A stretch of 64,000 nucleotides of DNA. Source: Membranipora membranacea. Taxonomy: Eukaryota > Bryozoa > Gymnolaemata > Cheilostomatida > Membraniporidae. Positions 24,147 through 37,639 of the stretch are shown in pieces (position 1 is the stretch's first letter; every line of letters starts with the position of its first letter). The translations under genes were made by a program, and so were the position numbers. The notes under the pieces are model-generated. The model was not told the origin of the DNA and searched no databases. It was given only the letters and a program-made list of their open reading frames with translations. The stretch lies in contig OU612071.1 in the NCBI GenBank assembly GCA_914767715.1, positions 18,224,948 to 18,288,947 of the forward strand, written 5' to 3'.

Positions 24147-27133
24147 ACCTGGTCTATTGCTATGAGGTATCGGTGAGTACCTCGAGGGCTAGAGCTTGAG
24201 GGATAACATCTCATTATCTCACACAACATAGTATAATTCAGCTTATTCTGTTGACATCCCTCCTTCCTGGCCTTGGGTGTAGCCTTGGCTTGTGCACATA
24301 ATATTGTCAGATGTGAATAATAAATTTCCTAGCAAACAGATTGGACTGTAAAAATGTTTCTGATCGATCGGAATTATTTTCCTAAATCGATCCTTGCTCA
24401 AACTGAAATCTGTGGTGAAGCTGAAATCTGCGGTAAAGCATGCGTTCAAAATATGATTTACTAGGGGCCAGTATTTATTCATTATGTAAATTGATGGGGT
24501 GTGAGTATTATGAAACTGCGTTCATTGGCATTATTACCTAAGTGCTTGACCAACTATTTAATACCCAATTCAGTATTCTAATCCTCAACAAGTTCATCTA
24601 AACTTTTCCGTCCTCAATTCCTAATTTCTTGGATGGAAGCCACAGTCTAATTTAGAACTGGGCACATTTCTACAAGTTAGACTAAGAACCTTTAAAATAA
24701 TACTAATTATGGGGAGGTGACACAAAGCGATTAATTGCAGCATTATATGACACGCTATCTCCACTCAACAGCTTCTTCACTTGTAATGTGCGGAATGCTG
24801 TTAGAATATTATTAATAATATTAGGTGGTAGTATGACATGTAAGCCCAAGGTGCGATGGCCTGGACCAAACTAAGGTATATATATATTGATATATGATAG
24901 TGATAATCGAAGTAGGAGTTAGGGACATACGATATGATGTTTGATACTATCTATTTATATCATTTTATAGCAGCGCCTGTAGGCAAGACCATAAATAGCT
25001 ATGATCGAGTTAGCCCCTCAATATAGACATGGGCTGTCCGATAGTTTATCGATATTTAACCCGATTGTTCTGCAGTTGATTTGGCGGTTTCTTTCTTTTG
25101 TTTTTGATATTTCGTCATCTTGTCATCCCTAATGATATCAGCCCAGGGGATCAATAAGATCAGGATTCAAGTAAAGAGACCCAAGTTTGCTACTCCCACT
25201 AGAGTCCACACTCACCGATCCCTAAATTATTTAGGGTGGTAGGTAATGCGAAATTCATAATAAACCAATTTTTTCGTAGTGCTTGGCATAAAAATTGTGA
25301 ACTGGGGAATTTTTGCTAACAGCCTCAGGCAATGTGTAGGACCAGCAGCGTGGGAAAAATTACGCAACGCTTCACGTAAAATGAGCATCAGTTTACAACC
25401 CAATCGCCTACTCTCCTAATTTTTTTTCCAAACATTATTTTGTCGCAAGCTTCTATCACAGTAATACAGTGTGGCCCAATATCAGCTTCTCTCAATGTTG
25501 ATTGGCGAGTTCTGGTTGTGTTTTGAAAAAGGTGGTTCTAGATGGCAAGTTGATAATTGCCGGGCGATAGACACTTCTCGACGTATGCCAAGCTCTGTGA
25601 TTAAAGAGCATACACTAATCCACACTGATGGGGAAGCCTCACTTTGCACTGTGCAATCGTGCTATGATAGTTATCTGTTCAATTAAAACTTGTCATTATC
25701 GGTTAGATCAATTTTCACTGTTGATTTTCAAATAAACCTGCTATTATCAGGCCAAAGGAAACAAGCTTGAACAACTCCAAGCATGCGATATTCAAGATAT
25801 AAGTCGAGATATTGGTAACAAAAGCGTGGCTTGGGCATATCTGCCTGGTAACAAACTACAAATTCAGCGAGCAAACTTTGGAAGGTCTTTTTAAGAATCA
25901 TTCTGAAGGACACTGAATGTTTATCAGGGATTAAGAGCCCTTGACACAATCAGTTTGCATTCCGGAAGGCAGGGCTGAAGGCAAGGCGAATCCTTTTATC
26001 ATATATTACCTAATGAAGGATAAAAAGTCCCCGTCAGATTCTCAGAAATTGAGTTTATTTTGAGATATTATATCACAATGATCTTAAACTACGGCTTTGC
26101 CATGTAAATCCTCAGAGTGAGATACTAAATATGATACTAAACATGTTCTAAGTCTTGATAAATCCATTTACAGATTCATAAGAAAGCCCTATCTGAGTGT
26201 GTTAAATCTTTAAACCTTGTGTATTGTTGTAATCTTCACATATTGGAATGCGCCTTATCTAAACTCATGTTGACACAAACTCGGTCAGGGCAAAGTTATT
26301 TGGCAGTGTTTTATGTATAGAGCAATTAGTAGCCCAGTGGTAACGAATTTGTGATAAAAATCTCAATTTAAGGCGCTCCTTTATCGTCAGGATTTTACCA
26401 GGCTATAAAATCAGGTCTCTGTGATGCCATTTATTGCTCTGAATTACTCCATACTGTGGGTATACATTAAACCAGGGAGAATTCTCCATGATTAAACTAG
26501 AAGCTGATCTTAATCAACACAATCAATAGCTAACCAACTTTCTTATAATACATTTGACCAACTTTCTTATAATAAAAATGGCAAGAAATCTAGAGTTGTG
26601 CCCCCTGCTATATTCTGATTAAGCATCAGTAGTTTTTTACCCATACCAACCAAAAGAGTTGGGTTTCCTGAGTAAGGAGCTAACAATAATCCTAAAACAT
26701 GTTCACTGGAAGTTGTCGCCAAATTCCCAACAGTTTTAAAAGGTTACAAGCTGCTTTATAATTGCCAACCAACTCCTGGTGCCAAGGAGTAGAACTATGT
26801 GTTGGTACAAAGTTAATTTGAACGACATCAAAAGGCTAATTTTGCAATACAGACTAACTGTTACTGAATTACTATAAATAGGAAATTGGCTCTCAAGTTT
26901 TATTCATATATTTTATAAACGGAACATGAAAGTTAATTAGCGATTATTTAATTAATTTACTGTGTGCGAGGTGGCTCATTTAAATTCCGCCCTGTTTTTT
27001 GTTAACATTTAGCGCACACAGCAATTACTGAACCTGGGCTGCATGCGGCTTGATGTATATTTAGGAGCATTGCTTCGGTTAGCAGACAACAAGTATGTTT
27101 TACAGCCTCTTATGCGTAGATATACTGCTATTA

Positions 27134-27397
27134 CAGGGCCGTCTTTCAGGAAAAATCTTAGGGGAGGCGCAAAAACTTTGAGGCTATGAAGTGGCCCAGG
27201 TTGGATATTGTAGGCCCCTCCTGTGAAGTTTGGGGTGTGTCCTCAGCCTCTGAAGCGATGTAATGATATAAATAGCAAATGGAAGTCCCAAATTAGCTGA
27301 TTATGACACAGTATATTCAATTATAGCTTTTTAGGCCATCCTATTGAGCATTTTAGGGGGGCAGAGCGCCCCTGCCTCCCCTAGATCTACGGACCTG
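27134..27397. mobile_element. MITE-like element with CAGGGCC ends, complete copy
   Basis: It starts CAGGGCCGTC and ends CTACGGACCTG, and is bounded by TA on both sides (TTA before, TATAAG after). It shares TTTTAGGCC...TTGAGCATT and the CTGCCTCCCCTAGA block with the copy at 12667-12899. No coding capacity. Confidence 0.55.
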
Positions 27398-27705
27398 TAT
27401 AAGCAGGCCCTCAATTCAGACCAGGTGCACACCACACACTTACATCCAAGCTCTTCGCAATTAGTGTTTCGTAATTTCTAAGTGAGAGCATTTCTCTGCT
27501 CATCTCCGAATGTCGAAAGTGACAACATAAGCACGTACTGATCACAATTACAGGGCTTCCAAACGCTCAATCTCTGTAAAATTAGCCGCTCACTTTGGGC
27601 CCTGACAGCTCGTCCCAGCTGGCTACTTCCTTCACATGGCGTATGGTTGCAAATCACTATCTAACAGTGGTATTTTTATTTCCGTATGCAGGGGCTATTA
27701 ATCTT

Positions 27706-27855
27706 TGACTCAGGTGCTAATTTTAAGATACCACTCTATCAAAGACAGTATATGGTGTCTTTGACTATATCATACTTGAACCAAAGACACTAAGCACTCT
27801 CCCTGATTTGACTCAGGTGCTAATTTTAAGATACCATTCACTACATAATCACTAT
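27706..27855. repeat. Direct repeat, 103-bp spacing
   Basis: A 27-base word beginning TGACTCAGGTGCTAATTTTA occurs at 27706 and again at 27809. Between and after lie variants of a 'tatctttga' word. This is a short tandem duplication of about 103 bases with diverged interiors. Confidence 0.5.
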
Positions 27856-30800
27856 ATATTTAGTATCTTTGACATATTACTTGAGTTGATTCTGTCCCAG
27901 CTTTGTAGGAGAATTTGATCGTTACCACCAGGGTGATAACTGTGTAACTATGAACTGTTGATAGTGGTTAACAGATGTGGAATTTGTCACCATGTGGTTA
28001 ATTGCCACCTGAGCTGAACGCTCCTATTATCTCTCTTTGACAGTCACTGCAAAGATTATAAATACTCATAGTCATTGGTCACTGTGCCCCACTTCATCTA
28101 AATCCCTGGAGGCTAGAAGGTTTTGTTCTAATGTAGAGGCAATATTATGTCAAGTTGAATGGGGAGTAACATTCTTTGCATTGCATAGCATGTACTTTGC
28201 TGATGTGACATACCCTATACCCTAGAGGAGCGAAGTATTGGTGGAGGGAAAGTTTGCTGTTTCGCAGCACGGGGTCGATATAGTGTAACTTCTGGCTAGC
28301 TAACATTAAATCAACCTCATTACTTATTATTAACTCCCATCTTGTCAAGCAAGTATCCGTGCTAGCTTACATTATAATATGAAGTTTTCCCAAATGAGTT
28401 TACGTCATATTAAACTTTCCTAAACTAGCTAAATTAATCTCAAGTCAACATTTACTGCCATTTATACATGCTCTTTAAATTCAGTGAGTTGAGAACACCG
28501 AATATTTATCAAATAAACTTGAAGAATATTTATAGCTCTAAATTGATGATAAGACTATCGGCTGCCTATGTAAGGGATGGTTGACATTTCGGAAGTAAAA
28601 TTTGATAGATTTAACATAGCCTGAGTGACTTCAGTTGTATCGAGGCTCTTCTGGTTTGATATCGAGGTGCCCCAATCCAAACCCCACCCCAGAAAAAAAC
28701 ACCCAGATGAATTCTCAGACTAAAATTTGACTGGACATTATCATAATACAATCATCCATAATTTAATATTCATGATGACTGAAGTTATCACTTTCAAGTG
28801 GTCATAAAACAATTGACGCTCCTTAAATATATAACTGTAGAGGTGAATTATGCAATGTGGATATGGCCACCATTTTTCCTGTCGTGTCCCTTTAACAACT
28901 GTTTTATCAATCAGTTCTCGTGACTTATTCGACTGAGCCCAGACCAGCATGTCTGGCATGTGATTTTGTTACTAAATTTTGAGCGCTTCACTTGTTTAAT
29001 CGTCCGGACTTGAAGTTGGTTGGTACTGGTAGCTGTGCATCACTACTACCTCACACGCCAGAGTCTGGCCCTTCAGACGACTGCCCCACCAGTTGTCCAG
29101 CATCATCACTTGGTGGTACAGGGACTAACCCTACCAGCACACAAATCCAACAAAGCACCAAAATAACCTGTATGTAGTCTGAGTTGTAAGATGCTAGTTT
29201 GAACTTTCAAAATAAGTTCGCACTGCGTACCATGGGGGCGTTTGAAAAGGTTCGCTTCGGGGCCAGCGGTCAACTCAATTATTTTACTGATGGAATGCAG
29301 TACCCACCCATCGATCTATGGGTGGTTTGGTTACCAAGAATTGCTGAGGTATATATACATGTAGGTTACAGCGTGTCACACATAGAGTTATTATAATAGT
29401 AACTCTATAGTGTCACACAACATGAGAACTAGACAAACAGATGATAAGTTTTGGCCCATTTGCTCCTCAATAATACAGTCCTGGGCACTTAATTGCATAA
29501 CCCACAGGCAAACATCACACCCTAGAATGGATTGAGAATAGATCATCACTTGAGAGAATAGATTTGAATAAGATTAAGTCATGTTTAAATCACCACCCCA
29601 GGTGCTTCAGTGGGGGATCCTCATAAGGTATTAGCTACCAACACTGGTCTAAGTGTTGTAGGTTTGCACTGGTAAGGTATCAGTGAGCACTGGTAAGGCA
29701 TCTATGGCTGGTGATTGCGCTTATATTGCTTCTCCGAGTATAACTCCTATCTATCTGTCTTTACCTATGTTGTGCGCAGACCCAAAGGATTTTAAGCATA
29801 TTATCCCCTCCTGAAATTTATTGCTGTTCAGATAGCCTCGCGGCTCTTTAACATGTACCCGGCGGCTTTGGATGCTCTTGTTTTTTTACGAAATTGGGTC
29901 AAAAAATTTATCAATAACTCAAAGTTTCAAAATTTTCTGCAGTGCCAAACCTCTTCATTAAATTACTCACCAGTATAGAGCAAGCCTTCATATATCCGAT
30001 GTGATCATGGCAAGACGGAGGCAACTATCTTATTTTGTGAGGGCGAAGAATATTTAAATATCCAAGTAGTTTTCACAGTTTAAGTCTGACAGTTGCGATC
30101 ACCTCCAGCTAGCAGTTATTTGAGGATGTGACACTGGCTACTATCCACTGAGTAAATAAGCACCTGGGAGGAAGAGAAAGGAGTGAATTACTTGACATGT
30201 AAAAGAAATCAACAATTGTTTGATATTTGCGTTCAACTTCTACTGGTGTCTTTGGTGAGAAGTGTCTGATAATTATCACCAAAGTCAATCAGTTAATAAG
30301 CTATGGGTCCTAACCTAGAATCAATTAGTGCGCAGCTTGAACACCAGAATCTAGAATTTGTTACTCAGTCGAAGCCAGAACGAAAGCGCTATGATGGCCC
30401 TTAATTAATATATCCGCGACACAAATAGCTGGCCATAGCTTGATGTGACCAACTATCTGATCTGGTCCAATTACGTGACGGCCGTTGTTGCATATGAGAT
30501 TAACAAGCCATCACTTTTTTACCCACCACCTCATCGCTCATTGGTCTGCTAACATATCCACATACACAACGGAAATGATTGTGTTCTTCGTTTCACTACA
30601 AAACTCTGATTTTCACAAGACGGCAGATCGCAGGCGCTCACGTTTATTGTTTTACAACGCATACAGTTTACAAAGCTTGTCCAATCTCCTGAAACCAATA
30701 CCGTTCGTCAGTTACCTGTTGTTTAAGTTGGTTACTTTCTCAGGGATCAAATGAGGCGGCGGCAAAGACTAGATCTCCAGATGCGTGAAATATCCAGAGT

Positions 30801-31110
30801 CTGTGATGAAATATCCTTCAGTCAAATTATTCTATTAAAATATTAATGAACAACTCTTATATATATACAATCTATCGCTAGCTTCGAGAGATGTTAGCAT
30901 GCAAGCTCCTGCAGGCACAACACATAAATAACAATACAGCAAACGCTTCAAATCATTACTGATATCAAAATAAGGAAGCCGATCTCATTGGTCAGTTAAG
31001 CGTGAGAAATGATCAATTAATATATACACACCTAAATACCCTTATATTAAATGCAACATCTGCTACAGCATGCAAGGGCGGTGCATCACTAACCAACCTA
31101 ATATAAAGTA

Positions 31111-31420
31111 GGACCTCAGGCTATTTCTCATCCTGATGCATACAAGTATTTTTTTGCAAAGTATGAGACTGAGCCTCACGAAAACTTGCTGATTGCAGGG
31201 GCGTATACCATTTTTCCTAAACTACGCCCCTGCAAATGAGATTATTGCTATTCACTGCCAGGCGATTAGTGCCGCAAGAGTTGTGGGTTCGAATCCCATT
31301 GGGGGAGCTTTCAAGGTTGATTGTTCCAGCCCCCAGCACCCTATGATGCACACCTCATCTTTGGAATACCTCAGGCTATTTCTCATCGACCCTGCCTCCC
31401 CTAGAACTACGGGCCTGGAT
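31111..31420. repeat. Composite of SINE-like and MITE-like fragments
   Basis: A 19-base word (CCTCAGGCTATTTCTCATC) occurs at about 31111 and 31369. Between them lie a compact palindrome CAGGGGCGTA...TACGCCCCTG (31196-31232) and a perfect tRNA B box, GGGTTCGAATCCC (31285-31297), without a recognisable acceptor stem. Immediately after is the CTGCCTCCCCTAGAACTACG end of the MITE family seen at 12667. It looks like nested insertions. Confidence 0.45.
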
Positions 31421-31654
31421 TGTTATTTATGACGACATGAGATTTTGTGACCCTGGCATTTGATTGACATTTCATAAAGTTAATCAGCTAATTGTCTGTT
31501 TGATATGCTATTATTGTGATAAAGTGAACTTAAATAACAATATCTGTCTGATGTAAAAAATAACAGGACTGGTGTTTGTTGAGACTAGTGAACACAAAAG
31601 ATGGAGTATGTTTCATGACAATATCTCAGTGTACTTTTGAGCAATTGATTGAGA

Positions 31655-31728
31655 CTTGGGGAGGGAGTAGGCATGGGGTATGAGTAGTCGGGGCAGGCCA
31701 CCCACCCACCCACGACAGCCTGCCCAGG
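31655..31728. repeat. Palindromic AGCCTG/GACAGCC repeat
   Basis: GGGCAGGCCACCCACC... and CGACAGCCTGCCCAGGC resemble the hairpin at 16717-16793 and the fragment at 20622-20682. It creates an apparent minus-strand ORF that I do not believe. Confidence 0.4.
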
Positions 31729-32030
31729 CATTGGGTGTGAGCAGGAGAATACTCATCTGATCCCTTGAACATTGTCTGGAATGTAAGGAACAAGAAAGTG
31801 TTACGATTAAACAGTAGTAGGGGGCACAACCCCCCCCCCCCACAATAAATCTACAGCAATGTGTCAATACTTCACTAAAAAGGCAAGTTTCGTGTGCCAG
31901 AAAAAAAATCGCATCTCTTTGGTCTGTTTTGTCAGATGTCTCACAATGCGGTAAGCTGCCAAATACAAATTTCTGATCATTACAAAATTTGTATCAGATC
32001 GATTCTCCGCAGCACACAAAAAGAGTGAGT

Positions 32031-32365
32031 GTCACTTCCAACACCATGATTTCCTTCGCTTATACCCCAGGTGTTTTTGACGGGTCATTAAATAACAAAA
32101 TACCTGCACCGAAGGTTGAACGACACGGCTAATAGTATCTGACAAAAAACGCATTCTGATTAATTTGCCTAGCGGTGACATCGAACAAAAAAATAAAAAA
32201 CAAAATAAAAGCAAATCAATTTTCTGGAATTCAATGAGAGTCACTTTCAACCCTCAAGCTTGTATCGCAGGTGTTTTTGACGGGTCATCAGATGACAAAA
32301 GACCTGCACTGACGGTATGAACGACATCTCTCCAATATCAGACAGAAAATATGCTCTGTCTTTTC
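32031..32365. repeat. Imperfect tandem duplication, 200-bp period
   Basis: AGGTGTTTTTGACGGGTCAT occurs at 32070 and 32270 in the same orientation. The flanking 100 bases align with substitutions (CACTT-CAA... before, ACAAAA-ACCTGCA and TATCAGACA-AAAA after). No coding signal was found. Confidence 0.55.
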
Positions 32366-33087
32366 AAACTGGTCGTGACTACGTAGAAGGTTTGATGAGC
32401 CTCCCACTCAGGCAAGAAACTACATTCCCAATCATCATATATCGCTAACATCACATCATTAAAATAATTATAGTATTAGCTGTAGGAGATTGCATAAATG
32501 AAATCTATATAGGATAATACAGTTTAATTTATCAAAATATTTATTATTCAGTTTGTTTTGCATCAGTGCTGACAGCTTTGCGTGTCAGTCACAAGGTCAG
32601 CGGCCTCCTCTTATGAATGGTGTCACTGCATTCTGAACGGGTATCAAATCTGATATATCGATATCACTTCCTTGTATTCAATTTGTATGCTGTACTGACG
32701 ACCGTGGAGAAGTGTTGCAAACCCAGGTTTATAACGTATTAGTCGATGAAGCCTCCAATCAAAGATAAGTTATGGATGGGGGTTAGTTATATAATTAACC
32801 TGGGATAAGGTACTATGTCGGCAGAAGAACAGAGTGTTGTGTTGACAAGGTTTGGAGAGATTGATGTGTTAATTAGTTTGATGACAGGGTGGTATAGACG
32901 TTAGGATTCACAAACAGACAAACAAACGAAAATTAAGACTGCACTCTACAGTAAGAGGAGAGGATGGGTGGATCTTCTTAAATCTGGTTTGATGTTGTCA
33001 GGAACTCAGGCTAACTTACTAAGGTTCCAGATTGCCAGATATACAATCCAAAGGTAGCTATTCCTCTATCAACTGTAACACAGTTGA

Positions 33088-33153
33088 TTGGGGGCGGGGG
33101 GGGGGGAGAACGGAGGGGGGGCGGAGAACGGAGGGGGGGCGGAGAACGGAGGG
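33088..33153 (+). repeat. G-rich tandem repeat with quadruplex potential
   Basis: A 17-18 base unit, GGAGAACGGAGGGGGGGC, is repeated about three times after a run of 12-13 G. Four or more G-tracts of at least three lie within short loops, the classical G-quadruplex pattern. Confidence 0.6.
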
Positions 33154-35300
33154 CTCAATATACCAGAGCTAACTGCTTATATTTCGTTGCAAAATTCAAA
33201 ATTGAAGCTATCTTATGCAATGAAATGTGGTGGTGAAATTATAATATGAATATGGCCCTATCCCTTCTCTGTGTTTGCTCATAGGACAGTTGGTACACAT
33301 GACTAACCTCTGCTGATTGTGAGATGAGGATTGAGGGCCGAGCTGGCACGAGCCAACACTGATCATCACTAAAATTATTCATCATGGTTTTATATTTGGA
33401 AATTATAAAATTTGACACTATTTATATGAATGTGATTATAAGGTCAGTTTTGAGTGAAATGTTGTTTTGTTTTTGGATTTGTAGTGCCCCTCCCTTTGAC
33501 CTCTCCAATCCAAAGTAGGTGGTTAGTTGCATTGCAGATAGATGGTGAGACTGCTATTGTGATGTGTGGCTGGTGAAGAAGTGCCCAACAATATAAGTTG
33601 GCAACCAAAAATAGGGTAGTGACCGTTTAAACATTTGGATCAGCTTACTAACGCTGAGAGATGCTCTTCAGTAGACAATGAGATTTTCTCATTCCATGGT
33701 CATTCAGTTCTATGCTATGTGTGAGTGCCAATTTTATCACACAGCTATTTAAAACTTGAATGTATTGTATACAAAATATTAGAAAAATCTCAACAAGAGA
33801 GAGTTTCCGTACTTGAGTTGGGGGTTATTAATGGTTTTTAAAATACTTAGGGACAGTGTTAAATAAAGGATTAAAATAGAGTTGCGTACTGAATGTTTTA
33901 CACATACTATGAGCGGCCCTTGAAATGCAATTTTCAAATTGAAAACAATCTCAAGATGTTTGAAAATGGAATGATTCATCGACTCTAACAGTTCAAGGCT
34001 ACCTGAAGGCTGCAGATCATACATGGGTTTAGACAGCCCTGTGCTGGACCAGTTTTCGGGAAGGCGATCGCGATAAACGTATGTCAGCTTTTTGGTCCAC
34101 TGAGCGAAAAATTCTCTATTAAAAGTGCTATATGGGATTAAGATAGGATATGAGGGTAACGTGAACACTTGTTTCGGGATTAATCTAGGACTAATTGAGA
34201 AACTGGCCTAGGCATTCCATGACGTTACCAAAACATTTGTATACCAACCATTAGTGGTTAGCTCCATATTTTATTACCGCTCATCCAATCTGCTACCCCT
34301 TCTCTCATTCTAATTTCTAACAATAAAATGATATCAAACTCAACAACCCAAATTGGTGCCCTGCGATGTCAAAACTGTGATTGAAAATCCGGCGGCGTTC
34401 TTCTCCAGAAACAAAAAAGATGCGCTATCTGACCCTACCAGATAAAAACGCCCATAGATTATAATAGCTACCTCGCCATGAATTGTTGAATTCACCTATT
34501 AAATAATTAGCGATTCCTGCATATAAGCTATCATAGAGTATTCTGCAAAAACAAATCATTAGCAGAATTAGGTGTCTTACTCAGTGACAAAGTTTATCAC
34601 TCGAGAGCCAAATGGAGACGAAACAAGAATGACATAGAAGATTAATCTCGAGCACCTCGTAAGCTGATCTCCTATTTGTTTTAAAAATTGTGAAACAAAG
34701 AAAAGTGATAACTGTAATCTTCATGCGTAGACAAAAAAACAGTGTAATCCTCAATCAAAACTCAGGCTAAAAAGAAGCAAAGACGGGTGGGTGTACTAAA
34801 CCCCGCATTGTGTGATGTAAACAGATGTGAGGATTATGGTTATGGAGACTGACAGTTGTGTGACGTGGTGTTAAGATGAGCAATTAATTGTTAGTGACAC
34901 CTGACTCAAGGTGCTTGTATTACTAAACCTAATCTCCCTTGCTTCACTCTTAAGCAAAACCTGATCATTTTTACTACAGCTCTTTCTTACCCAGCCGGAG
35001 TCTTTTCGCAGTAGGAATGGTTCGCTGTTTCACGCAGGCTTTGAGAAGGGAATTTAATTGCCTAGCTAATATTTGCCGAACTCATTACTTTTTACATAGA
35101 CTGCCACCTTATCTAGTGAATTTTGGTGCCAGCTAAGATCAAGTCTGCCCACACTAGCTGAACTTAATGCTAGCTGATATTTTCACTTCTGTGCCTATTC
35201 TGTCAATGAACGACAAGCAAAGCCAAGTTTTGAAACCAGGTGTACTCCAAAAACAGCCCCTTCATTGGATTAGGGTATTGCTGAAAGGAGGATAAATCCG

Positions 35301-35349
35301 CCGGGGAGCCGTCGGGCGAGGGGCAAAAGTTTGGGGGGCTCAGAATAAG
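35301..35349 (+). repeat. Dispersed GC-rich repeat, copy 2
   Basis: GCCGTCGGGCGAGGGGCAAA and GGGGGGCTCAGAATAA match the block at 553-597. Surroundings are AT-rich and gene-free. Confidence 0.45.
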
Positions 35350-37639
35350 TATGAATAGGTCTGTCCGCTCAATTGGTGAGCGTATCCTTTCTCTAATCTA
35401 GAGAGTTATTGATTGATAGTGTCTGGAAAATAGAGATAAAAATCCCAGAATTATATTTAATTCAGTAACAGGTGCTTGTGAGATATTTATGAATGTAAAT
35501 GGTAGAGATTATGACAGGTTGGGTGTGGGATTATGACAGCTGTGTCAGGCAATTAGATCGAGGAAAGGAAAGGAAAAGACACAAACAACTGCCAAGTCAA
35601 AAACTAATGGTGCAGTATGGAGGCTCATGACTTAGACTGATGAGTAGGGGTCACTTCACTGATAAAATAAGCCGAAAGTGGATGTCATAATCATTTGATC
35701 GGAAATTTGGCAAATTCCTACAAACACCTTTTGGATTGTATTCTGGAATTTTGTAAAGGCCTTAAAGCAGCACCCCCCCCCCCCCATCCCCTGCACAGGT
35801 GATGTAATGTCTGCGTGATTTGTGATGAACTCTGATGAGTTGCCAGAGTGGAGGAGAAACTAGCTATGTTCTATCTGTGTGATCAAAAAATTATATCTAC
35901 GTCAAGAAAAAGCGAAATATGTAGAGCTTATCCCACCATCTCCTGACAATCAAATACAAGGGCCCTTTCTGTTGACTTTAATACTGCGTCGCTAACAACA
36001 CTCCCTGAATGCTAATTTTCCCTGGAATTCTTAAACACTCCTGATAAATTTTCTATACTAGATGTTTATCAATGGTTGTCCTGGGAATTCCAGCAAACTC
36101 CGGCTAAAGGTTATTTGGGTTTAAAGGATTAGAAGGGTGAGGATCCCTATCATTAAAAAATCAACACTGTCTCAGCCTCACACAATGTGCATTAATTTAG
36201 GCTCAAACAGAGCAGGCCGGGTGTTGAAAGTTCAGAAGAAACAATTTCCTGTTCGCAATTATTTTGACCTGTTACAGGCTTTCATGAAGTTTCACCATCA
36301 GGCCATACAAAGTACATGGTCCATGGTTTGGACAAGAGCTTTGCTAGAATTTGGTCACAAAATTTGATGAGGTGAATGCGGTTGTTATTTTTCTGCACAT
36401 GTTCTGAATTATTGCGGGAAAAAAAACTTGTTGAATATTGTGATGTGGTGCATCATGTAAACTCAGATTAGTCACAGGAAATGGTTGTTGGGTGGGGGAG
36501 CTGGTCACTGCCTCCACCAAGCAGCAAATCAGAGTAAACTCATTGGCTGGACCCACGTAATCACATGTACACACTTAGCCCAGATTCAATTCTTTTGTCC
36601 CAGTCGGAGAAGTGAAGGTAATTTGCAAAGATGAAGACATAATTATCACCAAGACTTTCTAATGTATGTTAGTATTATTTCCTGTCCTATCTCTCTCATG
36701 AGAATACTGAGCATCAATGATAATTTCTGCCTTCGGGTGATGATTTCCTATTCTGGTTATAATCAATCTGGTGAGTCAAACCAGGGAATCGAAAGAGACA
36801 ATTTGTATTTGTCTGTTTGTCATACTGGATATGCAGATAGAAATTCAGTATGCAAATTGCAAGATAAATCAGTTTTAGCCAAGTGACACATGTAGTGAGG
36901 GTGACCAATATTACATGTGCTGCCGGCTGAGCAAACTTCTAATGAGGGGAGGGAGGATGGTGGGAACTATTTGGTTCAGGGTCACCAGACATCTTACCAT
37001 CAATTGTTGGTGATGGTGTGCAATTGGAAGAAGCATACACAATCAGACTCAACCATAGAAAAACCACTTTCTGCGTTACCTCATGGAGTACATTAAATGA
37101 ATAACGTGTAATAGTTCGTGCTAGCATGCATCACGTGAAACACACCTAAATTTGGGTTTAAAAGTACAATTTATGATCTTTTTAAAAAAAATTTGAATTC
37201 GAACTTTATTTCACCATATGACCACGCTGTTACTCCGAGTCATAACCTTTAATACAATAATAAAAATATTCATACTTTGACATGATGTCACTGAAATAAT
37301 TGCCCCACCTTCAAAGTTTTACATGTGGTGCCACTCTTAGACCTTCTCCCAAAGTCATCAATCACCAGGAGAGTCAGGTGGTCAGGGCACCACCCAGTGA
37401 GACAAATAAATCGTAAATTGTCAAATTTATGATAATTCAAGTTTTAACTGTCTATATTGCATAAAGGGAATGATGATCTCTTTTTTAACCGGAATGGTGC
37501 TCTTTAGGCGATACCTATCTGACTACAGGTGGTCAGCTCCTGTCAACCAAGTAACAGTATCCGGAATACAAGAGTAATTACGGATACAGGGGAGGAATAA
37601 AGTACTCCTAATTACCTATTAACTATGAACTCTAATTGG

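Larger units (their letters stand above)
21990..37639. other. Long gene-poor region
   Basis: I find no gene I can support in these 15.6 kb on either strand. Open frames are short, lack splice-flanked conserved segments and overlap AT-rich or repetitive sequence. The first few hundred bases should hold the scaffold gene's promoter and a possible 5' untranslated exon (acceptor-like CTTTTAG near 22054). Repeats within it are listed separately. Confidence 0.4.

Noticed and set aside
26320-26400. A-box-like TAGCCCAGTGGTAACG
   Set aside because: No B box follows at the right distance.
28992-29177. 61-aa plus ORF and a minus-strand hydrophobic frame (ILVLCWICVLVGLVPVPPS)
   Set aside because: Either strand could be read; no start codon on the minus frame and no downstream exon found.
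31263-31335. A tRNA gene around GGGTTCGAATCCC
   Set aside because: The B box is perfect, but the 5' half does not form D or acceptor stems; treated as a SINE fragment.
31613-31867. Minus-strand ORFs of 84 and 67 aa
   Set aside because: They run through a GC-rich palindromic repeat also present at 16717 and 20622; no homology or splice support.
33779-34168. 129-aa minus-strand ORF
   Set aside because: Long for this region but no recognisable motif, splice context or composition shift; could be chance.
36344-37127. Signal-peptide-like exon (37127 to about 36998) plus an Ig-like fragment (NEFTLICCLVEAVTSS), minus strand
   Set aside because: A phase-compatible join exists, but there is no Ig core tryptophan, no further exons and weak composition.
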